Shown here piece after piece: positions 1 through 7,052 of a stretch of 64,000 nucleotides of DNA. The first letter of the stretch is position 1. Every line of letters begins with the position of its first letter. The translations under genes and the position numbers were made by a program. The notes under the pieces were generated by a model. It was not told where the DNA came from and did not search any database. It worked only from the letters and a program-made list of their open reading frames with translations. The stretch is from Lepidonotus clava (lineage: Eukaryota; Annelida; Polychaeta; Phyllodocida; Polynoidae): NCBI GenBank assembly GCA_936440205.1, contig OW387140.1, positions 19,341,659 to 19,405,658 of the forward strand. Direction: 5' to 3'.

Positions 1-2739
1 CTTATTGTATGCATTCAGTTGTACAACAGGGGCTTCAAACATACGTAAATTCCTATTATTCTGTTTAAGAGCAATAGTGTTACTTTTTATCCCTTTAAAA
101 ACACATACAAGTAGTTGTCTTTTTCTCAAGACATCTAACTTAGGTACATTCAGAATAACATGTAACTCGTCAACATGCAAGTCTCTCGGATTCCTTATGT
201 CGAGTGCTGATCTAAGGATATTGTTTTGTAGTATCTGTAAGTCGTCTCTGTCCTTCTGCGAGCAGACATTATAAAACATATTACAATAATAAAAATAGGG
301 TAAGATCATAGACTTTACCACATCAATTCTTCCTTTAACAGATAAATTGTCTTTAAATTTTTTATACAAGTAAAATTTTTGTGAGACAATTTTATAGGTA
401 TTTTTCATACATCCCCTGAAGTTCAGATTTTTGTCAACTTGGAATCCAAGATACTTGTAATTATCAACGTTTTCAATAAGTTTATTTTCAACATTTAAAT
501 CAGTAGATATGTTGGTATTTTTGTTACCTCCAAAATGAACAATTTTAGTTTTTTTATAGTTAATGGTAAGGCGTGAGTAATTACTCCATTGAATAATTTT
601 GCTCAGATCCTTTTTTAGATTCGAACAATTTTCAGCGACTGAAGCACTTTTCGTATAGACAACTATATCATCCGCATACAGTAACATATCAGAGACAATA
701 TCAAGTTGCACAATATCATTAATAAATAGGAGAAATAAGGTTGGGCCACACACAGATCCCTGTGGAACGCCAAAAGATACACTTGCAGTCCCTGACTTCA
801 GTCCATTTACCTGGGTACATTGCTGCCTATCAGCTAAATAATTTTGGAACCAATTTAGTGTTTTGTGACTAAAATTATAGGCTTTTAACTTAGTAAGTAG
901 GATTTTATGAGATATTGAATCGAAGGCTTTCTTATAATCGATAAAGACGGCACTAGTTATTTGGCCTTCATTGTCGTTATTGTAAAGCGTACTAATGAAA
1001 TTAAAGCTTGTGTCCATAGTTGATCGATTTTTCCTAAATCCATTCTGTTTGTTGGTTAACAATTTATTATTTTCTAAGTACTCAATGGTTTGGAAATTAA
1101 CAACTTTCTCTAATATTTTACTCGGCATAGGCAGCAAGGTAATTGGTCGTAAATCACTGACATTATTCGGATTAGGTACCTTGGGTAGGGGGACAACCAG
1201 GCCTTGTTTCCATTCAGACGGAACAATTCCGGTAGTCATGGATAGATTTATCAGAAAGTGAAACTGATCAATTAAAATTATAAGTACATCCCTAAGCACT
1301 TGCGCAGATATGTCTGGTATCCCTGAGGATTTACATATGGAGACTTCTTTCAACAGGTTCAATAAGAATTCTTGAGTGACAGGTTGTAAATCAAAATAAA
1401 GATCATTTTCAATTAAATTCATTACGTCACCATTTTGATAATCACCCAAACCTGGATTTGTTACTTGATGTTCATCATATAATACTCGACCAATAGTTGC
1501 AAAATAATTATTGATATAATTGGGAATATTAGGGCTCGGGATTGGTTCCTTATTTGTATCTAATAGATTAAAGCTTGTATTTGAGGTCCCTCTATTGTTA
1601 GGGATGATATTCTGAATAACTTGCCAATACTTCTTAGGATTGTTTCTATTAGTGTCTAGCAGATCTTTATAGTAAGTAGATTTAGCATTTCTTACCATAG
1701 TACAAGTAATATTTCGCATTCTCCTTGCATAGATACTATCAGTTGGATCCTTTGAATGTTTTGCAACTTTAACAGCCTCATCTCTATTTACCATTTGGAT
1801 GATTATCTCATGGTTAATCCACGGTTCTTTCTCCTTTGTAAAGGAGAATGATTTCCTTGGGCACATAACATCTAATATTTTCTTTACTCTAGTCGTGATA
1901 ACAGACCAACATACGTCTGGATTTCTTTGATTAAAAAATTCATTCCAGTCTTGTTGTAACAAGAGATTTTCCATATCTAACTTGTTGTAATTCCGGTACG
2001 TTCGTCCCACAAATTGACATTTGTGTTTCATTGTTTTAACTTTTTTCTTAATGATATAAACAGGAAGATGGTCACTTATATTTATGGGAAGTACACCTGA
2101 TTCCCTAATGGACTTTGAGTCAGTGATGATCAAGTCAATTAATGTTTGAGTATGGGATATGCGAGTTGGTTCTGTGATCAATTGTTTTAAACCATACCTA
2201 TTTATAGTTTTTTTCAATTTACTTGTTTCTTTAACATTAACCATCATGTTAATATTGAAATCACCTCCCATAATTATTTCTTTTAAATTTATATCATTAA
2301 TATTATCCATTATGTGTTCAAGTATAACAAGAGCTTCATCAAGTGATCCATTAGGGGGTCGGTATACATTAATAATGTATGTAGGTCTGGTATCAGGTAA
2401 CGCTAGCATGATGGTCTGAATTTCTACATCCTTTGAACAGTGTGAAAGTGCCTCAACAACATTGCATTTATATTTACCATGCATATATACACATAGGCCT
2501 CCGCCTCTACACAGGTTACCTTGAGAATTTAACACTGTACGGTCTGCTCTAAACAGGGTGTATCCAGGTATTTCAATACAGCTATCATTTATCATATGAT
2601 TTAACCAGGTCTCAGAGAAGGCCCAACAGTCAACATTGTATTTCAGTATTTCATGCTTAACACTGTCAAATTTAGATAAAAGACTTTGTGCATTCCAAAA
2701 CACAAATTTCAAACCCTTTTCATTTAATACATCTGTCAT
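1..2739 (-). CDS. LINE ORF2: endonuclease-reverse transcriptase (partial, runs off left edge)
   Basis: The frame starts at ATG 2739-2737 and stays open for 913 codons to position 1. The start reads MTDVLNEKGLKFVFWNAQSL, the usual opening of an exonuclease/endonuclease/phosphatase domain. SETWLN, YRPPNG, GGDFNIN and SDHLPVYI follow, covering the catalytic Glu, Asp-Asn and Asp-His parts of the target-nicking endonuclease. The reverse transcriptase has DLRPITLLP, FIDYKKAFDS, GVPQGSVCGP, and the catalytic YADD at 678-667, followed by the thumb region. The protein would nick target DNA and copy its own RNA there (target-primed reverse transcription). The start overlaps the stop of a small upstream ORF as ATGA. 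An uninterrupted frame of this length suggests a young copy. The C-terminus lies outside the window. Confidence 0.9.
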   Translation of the reverse strand, partial: MTDVLNEKGLKFVFWNAQSLLSKFDSVKHEILKYNVDCWAFSETWLNHMINDSCIEIPGYTLFRADRTVLNSQGNLCRGGGLCVYMHGKYKCNVVEALSHCSKDVEIQTIMLALPDTRPTYIINVYRPPNGSLDEALVILEHIMDNINDINLKEIIMGGDFNINMMVNVKETSKLKKTINRYGLKQLITEPTRISHTQTLIDLIITDSKSIRESGVLPINISDHLPVYIIKKKVKTMKHKCQFVGRTYRNYNKLDMENLLLQQDWNEFFNQRNPDVCWSVITTRVKKILDVMCPRKSFSFTKEKEPWINHEIIIQMVNRDEAVKVAKHSKDPTDSIYARRMRNITCTMVRNAKSTYYKDLLDTNRNNPKKYWQVIQNIIPNNRGTSNTSFNLLDTNKEPIPSPNIPNYINNYFATIGRVLYDEHQVTNPGLGDYQNGDVMNLIENDLYFDLQPVTQEFLLNLLKEVSICKSSGIPDISAQVLRDVLIILIDQFHFLINLSMTTGIVPSEWKQGLVVPLPKVPNPNNVSDLRPITLLPMPSKILEKVVNFQTIEYLENNKLLTNKQNGFRKNRSTMDTSFNFISTLYNNDNEGQITSAVFIDYKKAFDSISHKILLTKLKAYNFSHKTLNWFQNYLADRQQCTQVNGLKSGTASVSFGVPQGSVCGPTLFLLFINDIVQLDIVSDMLLYADDIVVYTKSASVAENCSNLKKDLSKIIQWSNYSRLTINYKKTKIVHFGGNKNTNISTDLNVENKLIENVDNYKYLGFQVDKNLNFRGCMKNTYKIVSQKFYLYKKFKDNLSVKGRIDVVKSMILPYFYYCNMFYNVCSQKDRDDLQILQNNILRSALDIRNPRDLHVDELHVILNVPKLDVLRKRQLLVCVFKGIKSNTIALKQNNRNLRMFEAPVVQLNAYNK

Positions 2740-2933
2740 TTAGGTAGTTCATTTTCTATCATATAGCCCACAGTTTTGTTCGTGTGAGTTGGGGTGAACA
2801 TTGTTGCATATGGATGAAAGACAGGATGACTCCACCAATTTACTTCTTTACAGATGTTTGGTGGTGTTACAAGATTACAGGAGAAGTATAAACCAAATAA
2901 CAGGGAACCTGTAAGACGGAGATAAGAGTCCAA
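2736..2933 (-). CDS. small ORF (65 codons) overlapping the LINE ORF2 start
   Basis: A 65-codon frame starting MDSYLRLTGSLLFGLYFSCN ends in TGA at 2738-2736, sharing bases with the ORF2 start (ATGA). No domain is recognised; residues 8-20 are hydrophobic. The overlap is the arrangement used for coupled termination-reinitiation in some LINEs, so it may serve to deliver ribosomes to ORF2. It could equally be chance, since only the overlap geometry supports it. Confidence 0.3.
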   Translation of the reverse strand: MDSYLRLTGSLLFGLYFSCNLVTPPNICKEVNWWSHPVFHPYATMFTPTHTNKTVGYMIENELPK

Positions 2934-3470
2934 AAGTCCACTCTCCTCATAGATGTAATGATCAATACTGACATATGTTTAAGTTAAGTAGTGCTTATCT
3001 TTCTTAGAGTGATTAGGGGGGGGAATAATAGTATATTATTATGTTATTCAGGGTTGATCTGAGGGAATACTCCCATACGGACCGGCCAAGAATAACACCC
3101 TATAACTATGTGCACAATTATTAACGAGATATAAGATAATCACATTACCAGTTCGTGTCCATAATTTTTTCACGTCGTCTTCTTCAGAGTGAGTGATAGA
3201 CGTCCATAGTGAATCACATCTCAATTCAACTCAGTAGTCCTCCTAGTATATCATCCACTATTTCATCTTGTAGAGAAAAGTCTATTATATGGAGAGATTA
3301 CGTATAAATTCAAATGTATTAACAACGGAATATAGCAATCGATAGTACAGGCTAGAAGGATCATGACAAAAAATTAAGCAAAATAGCAGTTTTAGGTCAA
3401 TAAAGAGAGATATTTTGAGGGTAGTTGTGTAGATTATAGCAGTCATTGGTAGGGGAATACTCCCTTCTGC
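2934..3470 (-). other. LINE linker between the SGNH-like ORF and ORF2
   Basis: No coding frame is recognised. The 12-mer GGGAATACTCCC occurs twice, at 3063-3074 and 3453-3464, 390 bases apart. A G-run and an AT-rich near-palindrome (AATAATAGTATATTATT) lie near 3017-3040. The stretch is probably internal untranslated LINE sequence. Confidence 0.4.
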
Positions 3471-4115
3471 CTACTGCTTTATCTTATTGTTTAGGATAGC
3501 TGCATTCGAGTAGGCTTTAGCCAAATCGTCTAGGACTATCTCCGATACGTGTAAACCGTCTGTTAATAGGTCATATTTATGCGTATAATTATTCCCTCGT
3601 CGTTTTTTATGGACCAGACTTGCTGTCCACGGAGTGATAAGTTCCTTTTCTTTATTGACTTGGAAGATATAATCATTCACAGCCATCAGGCCATCGTTTA
3701 GTATTTGCTGATGCGCAGGGTCATTGTCATGTGTATACTTTTGAAGGTCCATACCTACAATGGGTGCGAAGACCACTTTAGTAGATGGGTGCATTTCTTT
3801 AAAGTATTTATTGGCTTTGTCAATGTCACTACTGAGCGATGTTACCAAGTTATCACTTGATTTATGAGCGAGTTTGTAGCAGTTTGCATCCTTAGCCCAC
3901 GCTGTGGTGTTGTTTATACCTCCCATAATGTAAATAATACTATTTGGGAAAGATTGGGCATATAATGCGGCTTGACTACATAAATTGTTCAGACTTGCCC
4001 CCTTGAAATAGTGGACACGTATGTGGAAGCCCTCCTTCTGAGTGTCATGTATACAGTCAATAGCATCTTGTAAATATCGGCCTCGCGAGTCGGTGAAAAT
4101 CATGTGTACAGGCAT
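3471..4115 (-). CDS. LINE accessory ORF: SGNH/GDSL-hydrolase-like protein
   Basis: The frame reads from ATG 4115 (MPVHMIFTDSRGRYLQDAI) to a stop at 3471, about 214 aa; it is open up to 4157 without an earlier ATG. The order of motifs fits the SGNH hydrolase fold: TDSRGRYL carries the block I Ser, IIYIMGGINNTT fits the Gly/Asn block III, and DGLHVSEIVLDDLAKA near the C-terminus is the DxxH block that supplies the catalytic Asp and His. Esterase-like domains of this class are known in ORF1 proteins of CR1/L2-type LINEs. Here the domain is a separate frame beginning 44 bases after the ORF1 stop and offset from it by one base. Function in retrotransposition is unproven in general; membrane or lipid association has been proposed for relatives. 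The fold call rests on motifs only. Confidence 0.7.
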   Translation of the reverse strand: MPVHMIFTDSRGRYLQDAIDCIHDTQKEGFHIRVHYFKGASLNNLCSQAALYAQSFPNSIIYIMGGINNTTAWAKDANCYKLAHKSSDNLVTSLSSDIDKANKYFKEMHPSTKVVFAPIVGMDLQKYTHDNDPAHQQILNDGLMAVNDYIFQVNKEKELITPWTASLVHKKRRGNNYTHKYDLLTDGLHVSEIVLDDLAKAYSNAAILNNKIKQ

Positions 4116-4158
4116 TCTGAGACTCAAAAACTGAAGTATATAATATCTAGTGTACAAT

Positions 4159-5814
4159 CTAACTCACTGCGTCTTCTTTGACTGGCTTTTTGTTCTTCCT
4201 GGACTTATTTTTGGTGCCTTTGTCTCTGTTTTCCTGAATACGTGAGTCCGGTGGTGTGTCGCCGGTCACTGCCTGTGTGTGTGTGTCAGTGGGTACAGGT
4301 GGCTGTATGTCAGATTTATTTTTAGCCTGCGTCGGTTGTAGTGTACCCGCTTGTGCTAATTCAGTCTCTCTATTGCGCTCAGCCCTTATGTCGCGCCGAA
4401 TATCCATGAGAATATTTCCTAATTTATTTTTCCCTTTGATTTGCCCGTTCTTGACATCTTGTGAATACAAGGATGCTCCTATACCCCAGTGGGTATCCCG
4501 CGTACATTCGAATAGGTCAAAACCTTCGGTTTCCAGTAGTTTATCGGCCAAATGTTTATTTTGCTTGTACTTTTCTATGTTGATTTCCCTCATAACCTGT
4601 TCACTTTCATTGTTCCAGGCTTCCGTACGTGTTACTTGGTCACCTAAACGTTTAATATTCAGTGGTTCATGTTCTTTGAGAATTTGCTCAGCTATTTGAT
4701 TGTTTCCACATCGCTTAGCTCTCCAGTATTGGAAGGCTTGCTCATTTGATGAGAAAATGATACCCTGATATTTAACGGAGATCAGATAGAAATTTGAAAA
4801 AGGGCTGTGTTTCGATTGAAATCCGATTCCTTTGGGGATTTTCTTTGTCATGGCATTTTCAAGGGTTAGGTCAGGGGGGAGCTTGCTCAAATCAGCGTAT
4901 GTGTACTTAACACCATCAACAACTATTGTGTCTCCTGATTGTGTGGCCCTATGATTATTTTCGTTGGCATAATTAACAATAGCACGCATCTCAGCCCTGT
5001 GCATTCTTGTCATCTCGGTTAAATCATCATTTAGCCATACTCTTGTCATTTGATTTTGGTTCAGACGGTTTCTGTTCCTGAGCATTTGTTCTTTGATGTC
5101 TAAGTTATTAAAAATAACTCTAATAGGACGTGCCCTTTTCCTGTTGTGGGGGAAGCCAACTCTTTTGGCGCTCGCAATATCTAGGGGGTGCATCATTATG
5201 CCCATACTGTTCGCCAGATCTAATACTCTCCTTTTGGTGTTTTCATCATTTTGCTCAACCAGGCCCTCAATGATTATATTTTTCCTACGGAATTTGTTCT
5301 CGAACAGGTCGTACAGCTCTTTATCCCCTATTTGTTGCGAGTGATCTGAGCTTTGCATTTTAGCTTGGGACAAGGCTTCATCGAGTTGGTTTTGAAGTCT
5401 AGTTAATTCTGTTTTCAACTGCGTGTTTTGATCTTGCATGGTTTTAATTTGATTATTCATTGAATCTGTTTTACCTTTAACAGTTTTGATGTCGTCTTTG
5501 TTTTCCTGTACATTGAGCTCAACAGTTGTGATCTGTTGTTTGATGGGTAGCAATTCATTCAGAGTATCGTTTATTTTAGTAACTTGCCCTTGTACTTTCT
5601 TAATGTCAACACAAGCTTGATCGATTTTGCGCATTTTCAGTAGCAATTCATCAAGTTTCTGCGAATCATTCATGTTTCCTATCTCCTCAATCTCCTCATC
5701 CTCACTTGAGGAGGGAGATGGATCATCACTATGTTCAAATACCACCGATTCATCTTTGACCGTTTTTTCTTGGGATCGAGTAGTAATAAAGTTCTCACCT
5801 TTCAGCTTACTCAT
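4159..5814 (-). CDS. LINE ORF1 protein with coiled coil, RRM-like core and C-terminal NADAR (YbiA-like) domain
   Basis: The 551-aa frame starts at ATG 5814. Residues 1-50 are acidic and Ser-rich. Residues 52-155 form heptad-rich coiled coil, as in trimeric L1-type ORF1 proteins. Residues about 170-310 match the L1-ORF1 RNA-binding core (FRRKNIIIEGL, SAKRVGF, RPIRVIFNN, WLNDDLTEMTRMHRAEMR). Residues about 330-478 match the NADAR/YbiA family: SPFSNFY, a segment with Glu358 and FQYWRAKR, IKRLGDQV, KYKQNKHLADKLLETE, DTHWGIGA, and LGNILMDIRRDI. A Lys/Pro-rich tail ends in KEDAVS. NADAR proteins act on ADP-ribose derivatives, and some are reported to remove ADP-ribose from guanosine in nucleic acid. 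Binding of LINE RNA by the first part is known for the family; a job for the NADAR part in the element is inference. A domesticated host gene is unlikely given the adjacent LINE ORFs. Confidence 0.85.
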   Translation of the reverse strand: MSKLKGENFITTRSQEKTVKDESVVFEHSDDPSPSSSEDEEIEEIGNMNDSQKLDELLLKMRKIDQACVDIKKVQGQVTKINDTLNELLPIKQQITTVELNVQENKDDIKTVKGKTDSMNNQIKTMQDQNTQLKTELTRLQNQLDEALSQAKMQSSDHSQQIGDKELYDLFENKFRRKNIIIEGLVEQNDENTKRRVLDLANSMGIMMHPLDIASAKRVGFPHNRKRARPIRVIFNNLDIKEQMLRNRNRLNQNQMTRVWLNDDLTEMTRMHRAEMRAIVNYANENNHRATQSGDTIVVDGVKYTYADLSKLPPDLTLENAMTKKIPKGIGFQSKHSPFSNFYLISVKYQGIIFSSNEQAFQYWRAKRCGNNQIAEQILKEHEPLNIKRLGDQVTRTEAWNNESEQVMREINIEKYKQNKHLADKLLETEGFDLFECTRDTHWGIGASLYSQDVKNGQIKGKNKLGNILMDIRRDIRAERNRETELAQAGTLQPTQAKNKSDIQPPVPTDTHTQAVTGDTPPDSRIQENRDKGTKNKSRKNKKPVKEDAVS

Positions 5815-6175
5815 CGTGTAGCGTACTCTGAGCGATAAATAGGGTGAATCACGGTCAGTCAGGGAGTCCAGTGATCGTGTGTTACTTCCTAAAGATTTGA
5901 TTCCTGTACTGTCAAGATCTTCTTCATATACTATGATTTATAGCAAATATCAAATCGCTGATATATTTTCGGTAATATAACAACTATTTTGATTGCATAA
6001 TCACGTTGTAGATGTACTTTTCAGCTTAACATTTGGAGGAGGTGGTACGACGCGTCCGCGCTACTCTGACGCCATTTTTTTCATATCAAAAAAGGCGATC
6101 TTAGCGCCTATCTATAAGAGTCGGACCTTCTTGAGGTGTGACGTCATAGGACACTTTTACTTGTGGCCAGTATGA
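5815..6175 (-). promoter_or_regulatory. LINE 5' leader with CRE and YY1-like motifs
   Basis: Upstream of the ORF1 start, a full CRE palindrome TGACGTCA lies at 6139-6146 and AAAATGGCG, close to the YY1 core, lies at 6078-6070 (read on the minus strand). TATAGATAGG lies between them. LINEs carry their promoter inside the transcribed leader, and YY1 sites near the start are known for L1. The promoter role here is inferred from motif content and position. Confidence 0.45.
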
Positions 6176-6801
6176 GGTACTGATGCAATGAACAGGGAAT
6201 GATGGAGGCTGGAACCATTCCTGATGTAAGCAATAGGGAAACAGGGATTGCCTCCCTATTTAGGTGGTTAAGGAATACCTTGATAATGGATGGATTGACA
6301 TAAGTTGAAGGCCATTGAATAAAGGTATTAAACAGTTAAAGTTAGTTAACGATTGAGTGTAAATAGGGAAACTGGATAACAGATAGCTAAGAGTTCTGAA
6401 GTGGAGAGGTAGTGCTTATGGTGTGTGTTCAAGACTGGTGGTCTCATTGTGAGACTGCACCTTGGATAGTGCATGAGAGACGTTGCATAAGAGCTCACAC
6501 CTGGTAATAGTGACATCTCAATAATGATTTTAAGTAGTAGAGTCTCCTGAAAGGTTATAAAGGAACCTTTGGAGTTGCTGACAGTTTAAAGCGAAAGGCT
6601 CATGATTATGCAAGAAGTAAATAGCAGAGGCGGAGATCAGCATTCGATTAACATTTTTTTAACACTGACAGTGCCTATCACATGGAGTCACACTACATAA
6701 CCTCCCGTGCTAAGCTTTCTAAATCTTAAACTGCACAGTTCTTGAGGGATTGCCGCAATTGTTAATCGAATTTCCCCCTTCTGAAAAATGAATCCATCTG
6801 T
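6176..6801. other. spacer between the two LINEs
   Basis: No gene or clear repeat border is seen. The stretch separates the 5' side of the first LINE from the A-rich 3' end of the second one. Confidence 0.4.
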
Positions 6802-6849
6802 GTTTTTTTGTTTGTTTTTTAAACATTTTTATTTACCCTGGCATAAGAT

Positions 6850-6861
6850 TGGGTTACCCCA
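6850..6861 (-). other. GNRA-type hairpin near the LINE 3' end
   Basis: On the minus strand TGGG-GTAA-CCCA forms a 4-bp stem with a GTAA (GNRA) tetraloop, followed by TAAATAAA and the A-rich tail. The LINE at 51.7-52.9 kb has a counterpart at the same place. Short 3' stem-loops are known RT recognition sites in L2-type LINEs; that role here is inference. Confidence 0.5.
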
Positions 6862-7052
6862 GTATTCTTCTTATTAGCCAGCCATAATCTTAACTAATAC
6901 ATCATTCTCCTGCACGTTTTGGTTCATGAGTTGTGTGATATTGCAATTATATAATGATGAATATCCAGCACATGAATGTTATTACCTGGGTGAATTGATG
7001 ATAAATGAGATGGAATGGGATTAATTCATTTTAACATACTATGCAATACATA

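Larger units (their letters stand above)
1..6175 (-). mobile_element. LINE (CR1/L2/Jockey-like), near full length, 3' end outside window
   Basis: A non-LTR retrotransposon lies on the minus strand and runs off the left edge. Reading from its 5' side at about 6.17 kb, it has a leader, ORF1 (5814-4159), an SGNH-like ORF (4115-3471), a linker with a small ORF (2933-2736), and an endonuclease plus reverse transcriptase ORF (2739 to the edge). All parts are on the same strand, in the expected order, and open, so I read them as one recent insertion; that they are one unit is inference. The 5' boundary is approximate because the matching target-site duplication lies outside the window. No RNase H or LTR is seen. 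The family placement rests on the apurinic-type endonuclease, the RT motifs, and the resemblance to the two other LINE copies here; Crack or Daphne-type clades are possible. Confidence 0.85.

Noticed and set aside
995-2419. Plus-strand frames of 80-90 codons across the first LINE
   Set aside because: They are antisense to the continuous ORF2 frame, and no domain is seen in them.
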